Assembly (NCBI GenBank): GCA_903858115.1
Contig: CAIOHR010000221.1
Location: 1-64,000, forward strand
DNA length: 64,000 nt
Direction of reading: 5' to 3'
From: an uncultured Pirellula sp.
GTDB taxonomy: Bacteria > Planctomycetota > Planctomycetia > Pirellulales > Pirellulaceae
Shown: one piece after another, positions 8,951-18,968 of the stretch
Numbering within the stretch: the stretch's first letter is position 1
How the letters are laid out: every line of letters begins with the position of its first letter
Made by a program: the position numbers and the translations under genes
Notes under the pieces: generated by a model
Told to the model about the DNA's origin: nothing
Seen by the model: the letters and a program-made list of their open reading frames with translations, nothing else
The model's database searches: none

Positions 8951-10461
8951 ACGAACAAGGCAAAGGCTCTATCTTCGTAAACCAGATGGTAATGATCTGA
9001 GTTGGTTGCCTTTTTCCCCAAGAGTTGGCGAACGGGGGCGTTCTGTTGGACAAGGATTCCATCGGCTGGAAACTCCGCTAGGAAACTCTGCCAGCCCGGT
9101 GAGGCTGAATAGAACTGATCATGCTTCGGTAGAACTTCGGGTTGATATGCAACTTCATATCTGCCATCCAAGCTGACAAGAATGTTCGGATAACAATTCC
9201 AGGAAACATACGCGCCCGCAGCAAAGGGTGTTACAAGCTTGCCACGAAACTCATTTTCCTTCAAATACGAAACGGCTCCTGCAGGATACACCATCAATCC
9301 GTTTGGTTCATCGCTCGGCAAGGATGCGAGCCATACTTGCTGACGCACTGCAAAGCTGAAAAATGCAGCACACATGACCCACGCTGTCGCGATCAACGGA
9401 ATCCGATTCTGATTAATCCACGAGATCAACGCGCGTCCTGTCGGTGTCGGAGTTAGCCAACCGGGTAGCATCGCCATCCAGCATATCGCGAACAAAGAAC
9501 CGTGACGAATATGCTTTAGCGCCATGTAGGCAGCCAGGCAACAGAAAATCCATCCTCGCAACCGAGTCCAGTGACGATTCTTGGCCACATAGCCTAAGGA
9601 CAGAACCATTCCCGCAAAGGCCACCATCGTCGTCGTTGCATCGAGTGTCATCCAAAGAGGCTGCCACTCAAGCATGGTTGGTCTTGGCATACGAATCGCA
9701 TGGTATAGATACGCTGGGTAAGACATCCCCCAGGGATTCATGCAAACTCCTATGGCGAGTAATGGTAACAATGCAAAGTGATGCCAGAAGCGTGAGGCAA
9801 ACTCCGCCTTCCATCGTACACTACCAAGCTCGTATATTGCGACAATCCAACGTTCCAAAACGTGCAATCCTAGCATCGCTATGCCTACCACAAATCCGGC
9901 ATGCGCGTTCAGCCATACGACATACAACACGAACCATGGGGCTACCCAATTTTTGCGTCCACGCCAATCTGTCTGTTGCAAAAGTGCTTGTACGGCCATG
10001 AAGACCAGCGTTAGCAATTGTGCACGCAACGTTGCGAACCCAACCCATGCTAACGGAAAAGCAATAGGAACGCAGAACGCGATCAGCAGAGGATGGGCTC
10101 CATTGTTCCTGGCCACACGGTAGATCGTTAAACCCAGTAGCGTAATGAGTAATAATCTAGCCACGGCCATCCCATGCAATCCCATCGGATTAGCCCCTGC
10201 GACCATGTACAGGAATAGCCCAGTTCCCCATTCGTGATGAACTGCGGGTGAGACTGTTGGAGTAAACGCAAAGATATCATTGAGAGGGAAACTGCCTGAC
10301 TCGAACATGGCTCGAACCAAAGCCATTTCGTGAAACGCATCATGTGTCACGTCGCGTAGACGTGAGACATAAGCCACAAATCCTAGAAATGTGGCGAGAC
10401 AGGCCGCGACGATTAATCGACCGTCGCGGTGTAAGCCTATGCGTAAGTTTCGATTCCACAT
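8893..10461 (-). CDS. Polytopic membrane protein, GT-C glycosyltransferase-like
   Basis: A 522-residue integral membrane protein with about 9-11 hydrophobic segments and a soluble C-terminal part (about 400-510). The first periplasmic loop holds DVTHDAFHEMALVRAMFESG followed by HHEWGTGLFLYM. An acidic residue in loop 1 and an HEW motif are typical of GT-C enzymes that take sugars from lipid-phosphate donors. The C-terminal VSLDGRYEVAY and GILVQQNAPVRQLL segments recur in planctomycete homologues I remember, but donor and acceptor are unknown. No glycan gene cluster surrounds it. Its end overlaps the SelA-like gene tail to tail. Confidence 0.65.
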   Translation of the reverse strand: MWNRNLRIGLHRDGRLIVAACLATFLGFVAYVSRLRDVTHDAFHEMALVRAMFESGSFPLNDIFAFTPTVSPAVHHEWGTGLFLYMVAGANPMGLHGMAVARLLLITLLGLTIYRVARNNGAHPLLIAFCVPIAFPLAWVGFATLRAQLLTLVFMAVQALLQQTDWRGRKNWVAPWFVLYVVWLNAHAGFVVGIAMLGLHVLERWIVAIYELGSVRWKAEFASRFWHHFALLPLLAIGVCMNPWGMSYPAYLYHAIRMPRPTMLEWQPLWMTLDATTTMVAFAGMVLSLGYVAKNRHWTRLRGWIFCCLAAYMALKHIRHGSLFAICWMAMLPGWLTPTPTGRALISWINQNRIPLIATAWVMCAAFFSFAVRQQVWLASLPSDEPNGLMVYPAGAVSYLKENEFRGKLVTPFAAGAYVSWNCYPNILVSLDGRYEVAYQPEVLPKHDQFYSASPGWQSFLAEFPADGILVQQNAPVRQLLGKKATNSDHYHLVYEDRAFALFVHDSLSVRASESVGSSQRR

Positions 10462-10593
10462 GGGAATCTTATCGAAGCCGCTACCGATTGCTCATCGTTC
10501 TTTTATCATTGGAATCAGCGGTTCTTTTTTTTGTTGTCAAATAGGAAGGAAGGCAACGATTACAACGGCTACTTTCTCGTGGTCGCAAACGAA

Positions 10594-10640
10594 ATCAGCT
10601 CGGCCGCTAGAAAGAGGGGAAATCTAGCAACCGAGCTGAT
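10594..10640. terminator. Strong hairpin after cheX, probable terminator
   Basis: ATCAGCTCGG (10594-10603) pairs with CCGAGCTGAT (10631-10640), and GCTAGA (10606-10611) with TCTAGC (10623-10628). This gives a 16-bp stem with one CC/AA mismatch bubble and an 11-base loop. On the minus strand it is followed by TTTCGTTTGCG, a moderate T tract. It lies between the cheX stop and the next minus-strand gene. Confidence 0.6.
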
Positions 10641-10689
10641 CAGTAGGTGTCATTTTCAGTGGGAGTGTATTTGCGCGGAGCTTCGTGCG

Positions 10690-11196
10690 TTACAGCACCA
10701 AACCTACCACGGCTATTTCAACGGTGAGTGGGCCATGAGGCGACGAGAACTGAAGCATTTCGACGTGAGCGCCCGGCTCGAATGAAACGCGGTGATCTTT
10801 CCCTGTAACCACGGTAGGTAGGCCGACTGAAATGCCGGGAATTCCCATTTTGTCCTTGCTTGCGCCACCGATCATATTCGCCAATTCGCCGACGGTATCA
10901 ATGACATCGGAATTAATCGAATCGGGCCGTTCACCAATAAATGAACCTGCTGCGCTGATCGCGACTTCTTGATCGACACTGATCACTACCGACCCGCGAA
11001 TAGCGCCGGATAAGCCGACTATCCCGCTACAATCATGGCGTGTCGCTGAAGTGTCATTTGTTACAACCCCGATGAGATCAACTTTCCAGCCGAGCATCAT
11101 GGAGAAAACATCTTTGGTCATTTTGACAAAAGGAGCGATGAACTTCTTTTGCGAGTCTGAAAGCTCCGTACGTTTTTCTTGAGTGCTGGTGCTCAT
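10690..11196 (-). CDS. cheX: CheX-family CheY-P phosphatase (cluster 1)
   Basis: A 168-residue CheX/CheC-type domain protein. These enzymes dephosphorylate CheY-P and so end the chemotaxis signal. The catalytic helix motif ExxN is present as GELANMIGG (Glu104, Asn107), preceded by GSVVISVDQEVA and followed by GLPTVVTGKDHRVSFEPG, all typical of CheX. The reading frame is open to 11271, but the ATG at 11196 gives the family length and avoids overlap with the upstream cheY. It lies 61 bp after cheY on the same strand, so they are probably one transcript. A second, diverged CheX is at 20324-20770. Confidence 0.88.
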   Translation of the reverse strand: MSTSTQEKRTELSDSQKKFIAPFVKMTKDVFSMMLGWKVDLIGVVTNDTSATRHDCSGIVGLSGAIRGSVVISVDQEVAISAAGSFIGERPDSINSDVIDTVGELANMIGGASKDKMGIPGISVGLPTVVTGKDHRVSFEPGAHVEMLQFSSPHGPLTVEIAVVGLVL

Positions 11197-11257
11197 CTTG
11201 GGCCCTTTGAAGTAGAAGTTTGTTTGTGATAAGTGTCGATGAACGCTGTGGTCGGGG

Positions 11258-11617
11258 TTAAGCAGCAACAAATTTGTCTAACTTTGCTCGAAGATCATCT
11301 GCTTCAAACGGTTTCGTTAGGTAATCACTCACTCCAGCTTGGATCGCAGCTATTACTTGGCTTTTCTGAGCCTCTGTCGTCACCATGATGATTGGCACAG
11401 TTGAACCCATAGCACGAATCTCAGTTACGACATCGAGCCCTGATTTGTTCGGCATGTTCCAATCCGTGAGAATCAAATCGACTGGCTCTGCTTTGTATGC
11501 ATCAATGGCTTCCTGGCCATCTGCAGCCTCAACAATGTCTGAAACTCCAACCGCGTTCAGCGATCGGATAATGATCTTTCGCATGATTCCCGAATCGTCC
11601 GCCACTAACACTTTCAT
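11258..11617 (-). CDS. cheY: CheY single-domain response regulator (cluster 1)
   Basis: A 119-residue stand-alone receiver domain. Acidic pocket Asp7/Asp8, phospho-acceptor Asp52 in LILTDWNMP, the conserved Thr80-81 and Lys102 (LTKPF) are all present. It would be phosphorylated by one of the CheA kinases here and carry the signal to an output. It is divergent from the cheA-containing operon across a 409-bp intergenic region and is followed by cheX. About half its residues match the cluster 2 CheY at 22848-23216 (for example TDWNMP versus VDWNMP). Confidence 0.93.
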   Translation of the reverse strand: MKVLVADDSGIMRKIIIRSLNAVGVSDIVEAADGQEAIDAYKAEPVDLILTDWNMPNKSGLDVVTEIRAMGSTVPIIMVTTEAQKSQVIAAIQAGVSDYLTKPFEADDLRAKLDKFVAA

Positions 11618-12026
11618 AATCTAATCCCTCTAAGTTTCCAATTGTCTTGATGGGTGATTGAGGGACATGAAAGGTTCCCGCATATTCACCGAACAACAAG
11701 ACTGTTGGTCACCACAGTGATTTGTCAAACGGACTAGATATACATTTCATTTTTCTAACAACACTTGCAGTTGACGGTAAATTCGTAAAAGACTCCCAAG
11801 CAGGATCCATCCCTACATTCGGCTGGGTAAATTGGATGGACTAGAGAAAAAAAATGGATTCCGATGACCGGTCACCTGGCACAAGCTATTCTTCCGGAGC
11901 TCACTTCTCTATTGCAAATGGTGCATAAAAGAGAGGTTGCATTTTCGAACTGCTGAAGCCCGCAGCATGGATGCCCAATAGCGAATTACAGTTTTGTTTC
12001 TCCGCTTTTGCTTTACGGATTAAGAA
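11618..12026. other. Divergent intergenic control region of chemosensory cluster 1
   Basis: 409 bp between divergent cheY and cheA, with no credible ORF. It should hold the promoters of both transcripts. I see no good sigma-28 or sigma-54 promoter: TGGCAC near 11877 lacks a proper GC element at -12. GACCGGTC at 11868-11875 is a short palindrome. AT-rich text near 11740-11760 could belong to the minus-strand promoter. Confidence 0.5.
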
Positions 12027-14792
12027 ATGTTTCAGGACGACGAATTGGTGCACGAGTTTGTTGTTGAGAGCGCTGCGCACTTGGCTCTGGTGGAAGGGCA
12101 ATTGCTTGAAATTGAGTCGGCTGGCGAAAACTACGATACGGAAATTGTTAATACAGTTTTCCGTGCCGTTCACTCGGTGAAAGGTGCGGCTGGTTTTCTG
12201 TGCCTAACGGTGATCAACTCGCTCGCCCACAGCTTGGAGAATGTTCTGAACATGATCCGCAATCGAGAATTGGCCGTGAACAAGTCGATAGTGAATACGT
12301 TGTTGCGATCTGCAGATCAACTGAGGATCCTCGTGGATAATGTGGAAAGCAGCAACGAAGTCGATGTCTCCGAACTCGTCTCTCAACTGGATGCAATTTA
12401 CTCAGGACAGCCAGAAAAGACCACGAATGAAGAGAATCTAGAAAATCAATTGGATCACTCTCTTGAACAAGCTGAACAGAGTGTGGCCGCGATGGAAAGT
12501 GAAGAGCCACCGATGTCGTTCGGTGGTGCGTCGCAATCGTCGCCTATGCAGTCATCGAGTGATGTGCAAGAAACATTTGGTCAGGAATCTATTTCCCATG
12601 CCCCTGAGGCGGCTAAATCGGTTGTACCTCTTCCGACAACCCCTCGTCCCAATATAAATCCAGTAAAAACCATGGAAAAAACGCCTACAAAGAACTCGGA
12701 AAATACTCATGTGAGCGGCAAGAACAAGGCAACGGATTCAATTGTTCGCGTCAATGTTGCTGTTCTCGACCGACTGATGAATCTGGCGGGGGAACTCGTC
12801 CTTAGTAGAAACCAGCTCATTCTGGCTGTTTCGAATGGTACTCGCGAGGGACTGGAAGCAATCGCATCACGCGTCGATCAGGTCACGAGTGAACTGCAAG
12901 AGACGATCATGCAAACTCGCATGCAGCAGATCGGGACCGTATTCGGTCGTTTCCCTCGCGTTGTCCGTGACTTGAGCAACAAGCTCGGCAAAGAGTGCGT
13001 TCTGGATATCGAGGGAGATGAAGTTGAAGTCGATAAGACAATCGTGGAAGCCATGGGTGACCCCTTAACCCACTTGGTTCGTAACAGTGTTGATCACGGA
13101 ATTGAGTCACCGGAGAAACGAAAGGCTGCCGGAAAGTCCCCAGTCGGACGCGTTCGGCTCCGAGCCTTCCATCAAGCGGGCAAGGTTTGTATTCGAATCG
13201 AAGATGATGGTGCTGGGATGGACCCAATACGTCTCAAGACGAAGGCGTTGGAAAAAGGAATCATTACGGCAGACCAGGCCGGCACCATGTCCGACAATGA
13301 GGCCTTGCGGTTAATCTTCGCGCCTGGTTTCTCAACCGCAGCCCAAGTTACCGATGTCTCGGGGCGTGGGGTGGGCATGGATGTTGTAAAAACCAACATC
13401 GAACAGCTCGGTGGTACCGTCGATTTGGAGAGTAATCTCGGTCGAGGGTCCGCAGTCCACATTACCTTACCACTGACTTTGGCTATTGTCCCTTCGATGA
13501 TTGTAGGGTGCTCCGGCGAGCGATATGCCGTTCCACAAGCGAACATTGTTGAACTAGTACGAGTGCCAGAAGCTGAGATGAACGCCAAGATTGGAACTGT
13601 TCACGGAGCGGAGGTCTTGCGTCTGCGTGGGCAATTGCTCCCGTTGGTACGACTGGACAAGGCGCTCATGTTGCGAGATGAAGCGGACGCGGTAGATCGT
13701 CCAAGAAGCGCGAATATACTCGTGCTCGAGACAGGTCAAATGCGTTACGGATTAATTGTCGACTCGCTGTACGACAATGAAGAAATCGTTGTGAAACCGC
13801 TCGGCAAGCATGTTCGGGACCTCGGATACCTCGCAGGTGCAACGATTCTTGGGGATGGGTACGTCGCATTGATCCTCGACATCGTGGGATTGGCAATGCA
13901 CAGCAACCTTCGAAACATCGATCTTGTTGAGAATGAAGTTCGATCAGGGTTTCACACCGGCGAAGAAGTCCATAGGCTGTTGCTGTTCACGAACCACAGT
14001 TGCGAACAGTTTGCGATTCCGATGGCTATGGTCGCTAGAATCGAACGAATCAAATCCTCAGAGATTCGTTTCATCGGTTGTCAGAATATCCTCATCTATC
14101 GAGGGCAATCGTTACCGATCATCCGACTGGAACAGAGTATTGCCGCACTTCCGCCGGAACAGGAGTCAGAGAACCTGTTTGTGATCGTCTTCCGGCTCGG
14201 AGATCGGGAGATCGGCCTCGTGGCGCCTGCACTCAAGGATATCCGAGATGTCCAGATGTTGATTGATGCGAAGACGTTGAGAGAGCCTGGCGTGCTTGGC
14301 GCGGTCATCGTTGACAATGCAACTACTCGCATCCTGGATTTGATGGAATTGGTGCGACTGAAGTATGCAGACTGGTTCCAGGAGGAAAACTCCGTACATT
14401 CCGAAAAAGTAGCAGAAACGCCAACGATTCTGCTTGCTGAAGATTCCGACTTCTTCAGGAACCATGTTACGAGAACTTTGGAATCAGAAGGATTTAAAGT
14501 GATCGGCGCAGTCGATGGGAAGGATGCGTGGGATCATCTTCAAGCGATCTTCGATGAAATCGATGTCATTGTTACCGATATCGAGATGCCTCGAATGAAC
14601 GGCTTGGAGTTCGCTAAAGCTGTCCGGTCTAGAGAGAACACCGCACGTCTACCGATCATCGCCCTGACGAGCTTGGCGGGCGAAGAGGATAAAGAGCGCG
14701 GGACTTTGGCGGGGATCAACGAGTACCAAATCAAGATGGACGCAAATCGCCTGGTGGACGCAGTCCGCAGGCTTGCTGGAACGACGGTGTAA
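12027..14792 (+). CDS. cheA: Hybrid CheA histidine kinase with C-terminal receiver
   Basis: A 921-residue CheA. Domain order: HPt with His49 in FRAVHSVKGAAGF; acidic, low-complexity linker (about 130-235) in place of a clear P2; dimerisation helices (about 238-300, LDRLMNLAGELVLSRNQL); HATPase with N box HLVRNSVDHGI, G1 EDDGAGMD (about 393) and G2 GRGVGMD (about 446); two CheW-like P5 domains (about 480-626 and 650-785); and a receiver domain (800-921) with phospho-acceptor Asp851 in VTDIEMP. Such CheA-REC hybrids are common in non-flagellar or alternative chemosensory systems. The start ATG follows GGATTAAGAA. It leads an operon cheA-cheW-mcp, followed after a terminator by cheB-cheR. Confidence 0.95.
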   Translation: MFQDDELVHEFVVESAAHLALVEGQLLEIESAGENYDTEIVNTVFRAVHSVKGAAGFLCLTVINSLAHSLENVLNMIRNRELAVNKSIVNTLLRSADQLRILVDNVESSNEVDVSELVSQLDAIYSGQPEKTTNEENLENQLDHSLEQAEQSVAAMESEEPPMSFGGASQSSPMQSSSDVQETFGQESISHAPEAAKSVVPLPTTPRPNINPVKTMEKTPTKNSENTHVSGKNKATDSIVRVNVAVLDRLMNLAGELVLSRNQLILAVSNGTREGLEAIASRVDQVTSELQETIMQTRMQQIGTVFGRFPRVVRDLSNKLGKECVLDIEGDEVEVDKTIVEAMGDPLTHLVRNSVDHGIESPEKRKAAGKSPVGRVRLRAFHQAGKVCIRIEDDGAGMDPIRLKTKALEKGIITADQAGTMSDNEALRLIFAPGFSTAAQVTDVSGRGVGMDVVKTNIEQLGGTVDLESNLGRGSAVHITLPLTLAIVPSMIVGCSGERYAVPQANIVELVRVPEAEMNAKIGTVHGAEVLRLRGQLLPLVRLDKALMLRDEADAVDRPRSANILVLETGQMRYGLIVDSLYDNEEIVVKPLGKHVRDLGYLAGATILGDGYVALILDIVGLAMHSNLRNIDLVENEVRSGFHTGEEVHRLLLFTNHSCEQFAIPMAMVARIERIKSSEIRFIGCQNILIYRGQSLPIIRLEQSIAALPPEQESENLFVIVFRLGDREIGLVAPALKDIRDVQMLIDAKTLREPGVLGAVIVDNATTRILDLMELVRLKYADWFQEENSVHSEKVAETPTILLAEDSDFFRNHVTRTLESEGFKVIGAVDGKDAWDHLQAIFDEIDVIVTDIEMPRMNGLEFAKAVRSRENTARLPIIALTSLAGEEDKERGTLAGINEYQIKMDANRLVDAVRRLAGTTV

Positions 14793-14827
14793 AGAGTGCC
14801 GTATCCAATAAGGAGAAAGTAAAAATC

Positions 14828-15307
14828 ATGAATAGCCAGTACCAATCAAACTCGACTTCCAAAGTAGCACAATACGCGACATTTTATTGCGATAAGTCTC
14901 TTTTGGGCCTCGACATTAGCTTCGTTCAAGAAATCAATCGCAGCTTTGATCTGACGCAAGTGCCGTTGAGCTCAAAGTGCGTTCGCGGAGTCATGAATCT
15001 TCGAGGTGAAGTAGTGACGATGCTTGATCTACGCACGTTGATGGGGCTGCCCGCAGGAAAGAGCGGCCCACGCAATAGAAACCTGATCTTGAAATGCGAC
15101 GGCGATATCTTCGGTCTTTGGGTGGATGGTGTGGCTGACATTTTGACAATCGATTCTTCAGCGATTACTCAGCCCCCGTCGAATCTTTCGATTGCCGAAT
15201 CTCGACTGATTCGTGGCGTTTACCAATCAGACAAATCGTTGGTAATGCTTGTAGAACCTAGGGAAGTTTTGTCCGCTTCCTTGAACTTGATGCGACACGC
15301 AGCCTAA
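14828..15307 (+). CDS. cheW: CheW coupling protein (cluster 1)
   Basis: A 159-residue single CheW domain that links receptors to CheA in the array. Family marks are the beta-strand QYATFYCDKSLLGLDISFVQEI, the conserved VRGVMNLRGEVVTMLDLR (about 54-71) and FGLWVDGVADI. The insert-poor, compact form is typical. It starts 35 bp after cheA and is followed 56 bp later by the membrane MCP, which is the natural partner. AGGAGAAAG lies upstream of the ATG. It is clearly diverged from the cluster 2 CheW, consistent with two separate arrays. Confidence 0.93.
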   Translation: MNSQYQSNSTSKVAQYATFYCDKSLLGLDISFVQEINRSFDLTQVPLSSKCVRGVMNLRGEVVTMLDLRTLMGLPAGKSGPRNRNLILKCDGDIFGLWVDGVADILTIDSSAITQPPSNLSIAESRLIRGVYQSDKSLVMLVEPREVLSASLNLMRHAA

Positions 15308-15363
15308 TTTACGTACTAATCCTCTAGATCCAATATCCTAAAAACTCCTCACTGAATGCGACT

Positions 15364-17748
15364 ATGAAAATACGAACCAAACTCTTCGCTTCCATTTTGG
15401 CATGTGGCCTTGTACCGATGGGTGTGCTCGGCACGATCAATTTCTTTAACTCCCAGTCGGCGTTTCATCATGTCACGCAGGAGTCCGTCAATGGAATGAC
15501 GAGCTTGGCAAACTCGAAGTTGACGGCTGTTGCCGAAGTGAAAAAGGCACAGATCAAGGATTACTTTGAGAGTGCTTCCCGGCAGATTACGTCGATTGCC
15601 CATAGCACTCAATCAGCCCTGGCCATTCGAAGCTTTGCGCAAGGGTTCAAGAGCTTCACGAATGATCGCAAACTCGTCAACGAAAATGAAATCGTCGATC
15701 TGCCACAGGTCAAGCAGTACTATCAGACTATCTTCTCTGCGGAGTACTTGAAAAACAACCCAGGCAAGTCGGTAGACTCCGACATCCGTGTCTCCCAACT
15801 CTCGCCAGCCGGCTTGGCGTTGCAAAATGCATACATCGTCCAGAATGCGAATCCTTTGGGAAACAAACAACAGTTGATCGAGTCTCCCTATAAATCGAAG
15901 TATGATGCAGCCCACAAAGCAAACCATCCATTCTTCAAGTATGTTTTGGAGCAATATGGGTATTACGATATCTTCTTGATTGACTCAGAATCGGGTGACA
16001 TCGTTTACACCGTTTTCAAGGAAGTTGATTTCGCGACGAATCTGAATGACGGACCGTATGCGAGAACCGCACTTGGCGATGCTTTCCGCAAAGCGAATAG
16101 CCTAAGTGCCTCGGACGCTCCTGCCTTGGTTGACTTTGCCCGCTATTACCCTTCGTATGAGTCACCTGCTAGCTTCATCGCAGCCCCCATTTTCGATGGT
16201 GAGAAGCGAATCGGAGTCGTGGCAATTCAAATGCCAATCGACAAAGTAAACAGCGTTATGAACGTAGGGTCGTATTTGGGCGACGATGGCGAAGCTTACC
16301 TTGTTGCAAAAGACTTCTTGCCACGTTCGGACAGCAAACTGGACACTGCAAATCGCACGATTGTCCAAGCGTTCCGAGATCCCGCCAAAGGGCAGATCAA
16401 GACCGAGGCTGTGGAGCGAGCGTTGCGAGGCGAGACAGGATTGTTGAAGACGAAGAATTATCTGGGACAAGAAACGCTTACCGGTTTTAGCCCACTCAAT
16501 CTTTTTGGACTGGAATGGGCTATCATCACAGACGAACCTGTGTCCACGGCTCTAGCTTCTGCGGAAGAAATCGCGATTGGTTCCAGTAAAGCACAATCGT
16601 CATTGCTCTTCTGGTTCTTAGGGCTAACCATCGGATCCGTTGCAGTGATTCTGCCATTCTCCCTTTTGATCGTTCGGAATCTGATGACTCCGATTCGCGC
16701 AACAATCAACACTCTCCGCGATATTGCGGAAGGCGAAGGGGACTTGACGAGGCGATTGGACGCATCGCGTGCAGACGAGTTGGGCGAGTTGTCGAAATGG
16801 TTCAATGCCTTCGCTCAGAGAATCCATGATGTCGTTTGCACTGTTTCAGATAACTCGAGCTCGCTTAGTGCCAGCTCGACGCAACTTTCCCAAACCGCAG
16901 AGTCCTTGTCGGCTGGGGTAAGCTCCAGCAAGCAGCAATCTGCGAGTGTTAGTGCCGCAGCGGAAGAAATGTCTGTGAATATGCGTCAAGTTGCTGATAG
17001 TACCGACGGCATGAGTCAAACCATCCGAGCTGTGGCTGCCAGTGTAGAAGAAATGAATCAAACAATTCGCGAGATTGCACGTAATGCAGAGAAGAGTGCT
17101 ACTGTCGCTGGCCAAGCGGCAACGCTCGTGGAAGTGAGCAATGAGAAGATCTCAACACTAGGCAATTCCGCCAATGAAATCGGACGAGTCATCGAAGTCA
17201 TCCAAGATATTGCTGAGCAGACCAATCTACTGGCCCTCAACGCGACGATCGAAGCCGCACGTGCTGGAGAGGCTGGTAAAGGCTTTGCCGTGGTAGCAAC
17301 GGAAGTGAAAGAGCTTGCCAAACAAACCGCAGCTGCGACCGATGATATTCGATCTAGAATCGAAGCTATCCAGGCATCAACTACCGATGCGGTGGAATCG
17401 ATCCGAGAAATTAGCGAAGTGATCAACAATGTGAACGAAGTTTCTAGAACGATCGCTTCTGCGGTCGAAGAGCAAAGTATCACGACGCGGCAAATCTCAG
17501 ACAACGTCTCTACTACGGCGAACGCAGCAGAGACCGTTGCACGCGGTGTTTCGGAGACAGCTGTTGCTAGCCGTGAAATCACCGAGAATATCACCAAAGT
17601 CGATAGCGTGCTTCTTCAAACCGCGGAGGGAGCAGATGAATCTCGAAATGCTGGAATTCGCCTAAGCGAGCTAGCAAGCGAAATGACGGAAATGATTGGC
17701 AAGTTTCGAACCGATCGAACCAAATCCTCAAACCTAGTTCGACGCTAA
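15364..17748 (+). CDS. Membrane methyl-accepting chemotaxis protein with large sensor domain (cluster 1)
   Basis: A 794-residue receptor. TM1 is at about 9-31. A periplasmic sensor of roughly 380 residues follows ([20 protein letters not shown] is a Cache-type pattern), then TM2 at about 412-440, HAMP (about 441-495), and the MCP signalling domain with hairpin tip [19 protein letters not shown] beginning at residue 618. The large extracytoplasmic part suggests sensing of a soluble ligand outside the inner membrane. There is no NWETF-like CheR-tethering pentapeptide at the C-terminus. It lies downstream of cheA-cheW in the same direction and is followed by a strong terminator. Confidence 0.94.
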   Translation: MKIRTKLFASILACGLVPMGVLGTINFFNSQSAFHHVTQESVNGMTSLANSKLTAVAEVKKAQIKDYFESASRQITSIAHSTQSALAIRSFAQGFKSFTNDRKLVNENEIVDLPQVKQYYQTIFSAEYLKNNPGKSVDSDIRVSQLSPAGLALQNAYIVQNANPLGNKQQLIESPYKSKYDAAHKANHPFFKYVLEQYGYYDIFLIDSESGDIVYTVFKEVDFATNLNDGPYARTALGDAFRKANSLSASDAPALVDFARYYPSYESPASFIAAPIFDGEKRIGVVAIQMPIDKVNSVMNVGSYLGDDGEAYLVAKDFLPRSDSKLDTANRTIVQAFRDPAKGQIKTEAVERALRGETGLLKTKNYLGQETLTGFSPLNLFGLEWAIITDEPVSTALASAEEIAIGSSKAQSSLLFWFLGLTIGSVAVILPFSLLIVRNLMTPIRATINTLRDIAEGEGDLTRRLDASRADELGELSKWFNAFAQRIHDVVCTVSDNSSSLSASSTQLSQTAESLSAGVSSSKQQSASVSAAAEEMSVNMRQVADSTDGMSQTIRAVAASVEEMNQTIREIARNAEKSATVAGQAATLVEVSNEKISTLGNSANEIGRVIEVIQDIAEQTNLLALNATIEAARAGEAGKGFAVVATEVKELAKQTAAATDDIRSRIEAIQASTTDAVESIREISEVINNVNEVSRTIASAVEEQSITTRQISDNVSTTANAAETVARGVSETAVASREITENITKVDSVLLQTAEGADESRNAGIRLSELASEMTEMIGKFRTDRTKSSNLVRR

Positions 17749-17783
17749 TTCGAGAGGTCGATGAGTTCAGCAACATAAAATCC

Positions 17784-17820
17784 TAGGCCTATGTTCTATG
17801 GAACATAGGCCTATTTTGTT
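17784..17820 (+). terminator. Rho-independent terminator after the MCP gene
   Basis: TAGGCCTATGTTC (17784-17796) pairs perfectly with GAACATAGGCCTA (17801-17813) around a TATG loop, followed by TTTTGTT. It separates cheA-cheW-mcp from cheB-cheR, so the last two need readthrough or their own promoter. Confidence 0.85.
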
Positions 17821-17864
17821 CCTTCATGTATTCAGACCTCTGATTCTCAATAACGTTTTGTCTC

Positions 17865-18968
17865 ATGCCAACAGTGGTCCCATCTTCCATTCGTGTCCTC
17901 GTGACCGATGACACAGCTCTCTACCGTCGAATGCTCAGCGATGTTCTGTCGAGTATTCCTGGTGTAGAGGTTGCAGGGACTTCCTTTGATGGAGAAGATT
18001 GTTTGATGCAGCTAGAGAGGCTGCGCCCTGACTTCGTTACCCTTGACATCAATATGCCGCGAAGGGACGGGCTATCGACTCTCGCGGAGATTCGCAAACG
18101 CGGGATCAAAACACAAGTGGTGATGGTCAGTTCTCCCACCGCAGAAAGCGCTGAACAAACGCTCTTGGCCCTGCGAAGCGGCGCCCTGGATATGATTCTC
18201 AAGCCTGCCGGTACCAGTATACAAGAGAATCGCCGAAGTCTCGAAGAGCAATTGCTTAACCAAGTAGAAACCGTTCGAGGTCTTCTAAAGAGTTCTCTGC
18301 GCCCGATTTCGACTCCCTCAGGGACTCCAGCACATTCACATCCTCGAAACAAAGCGATAGGACCGTTGCCTGCGGCGAACCGAGTTGGTGCGTTTCAGTG
18401 TCTCTGTGTCGGTGTCTCTACCGGTGGGCCGGCCGCTCTCGGAACCATTCTTCCCATGCTTCCCTTGGGTCTTCCTGTGCCGATCTTCATCGTCCAGCAT
18501 ATGCCACCCGTGTTTACCAAGAGCATGGCGAATCATCTAGCCTCGATCTCTAAAGTACCTGTGGTCGAAGCGACCCATGGTGAAATAGCAAAGCCAGGGC
18601 ATGTTTACATCGCCCCCGGAGGCAAACAAATGAAGATGGTTAAAAAAGGTGTAGCGTTTGAACTTGTTGTCAACGATGACGCAGCTTTGGGATCATGCAA
18701 ACCTAGCGTCGACTATCTACTAAATGCTGCTGCGGAAGTAACGGGCAGCAATACGCTGGCTTTAATCCTGACCGGCATGGGAAGCGATGGTTTGGCAGGA
18801 TGCCGTAGACTTGGAGCCATGGGCGCGCATGTTCTGGCCCAATCGGGTGAAACATGCGTCGTTTATGGAATGCCAAGGCAGATCGTTGATAATGGCCTTG
18901 CAAACGAGATCCTTCCACTTCAGGGCATCGCATCGCGCCTAGTCGAGCTCCTCCAGGGGATAAGATGA
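17865..18968 (+). CDS. cheB: CheB protein-glutamate methylesterase/response regulator (cluster 1)
   Basis: A 367-residue adaptation enzyme: receiver domain (about 9-130, phospho-acceptor Asp61 in VTLDINMPRRDG) plus C-terminal methylesterase (about 175-365). Catalytic triad residues are visible: Ser185 in GVSTGGP, His212 in VQHMPPVFT and Asp308 in LTGMGSDG. CheB removes methyl groups from, or deamidates, MCP glutamates after phosphorylation by CheA. It overlaps cheR by 4 bp (ATGA), so the opposing methylation enzymes are translationally coupled. A second CheB of the same length lies at 21740-22843. Confidence 0.95.
   Translation: MPTVVPSSIRVLVTDDTALYRRMLSDVLSSIPGVEVAGTSFDGEDCLMQLERLRPDFVTLDINMPRRDGLSTLAEIRKRGIKTQVVMVSSPTAESAEQTLLALRSGALDMILKPAGTSIQENRRSLEEQLLNQVETVRGLLKSSLRPISTPSGTPAHSHPRNKAIGPLPAANRVGAFQCLCVGVSTGGPAALGTILPMLPLGLPVPIFIVQHMPPVFTKSMANHLASISKVPVVEATHGEIAKPGHVYIAPGGKQMKMVKKGVAFELVVNDDAALGSCKPSVDYLLNAAAEVTGSNTLALILTGMGSDGLAGCRRLGAMGAHVLAQSGETCVVYGMPRQIVDNGLANEILPLQGIASRLVELLQGIR

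Noticed and set aside
10391..10785. Short plus-strand ORFs upstream of the membrane-protein gene and over the end of cheX
   Set aside because: They cross the strong terminator hairpin and overlap cheX antisense; no protein features.
11876..11895. Possible sigma-54 promoter (TGGCAC) upstream of cheA1
   Set aside because: The -12 element reads TTCT instead of TTGC at the needed spacing.
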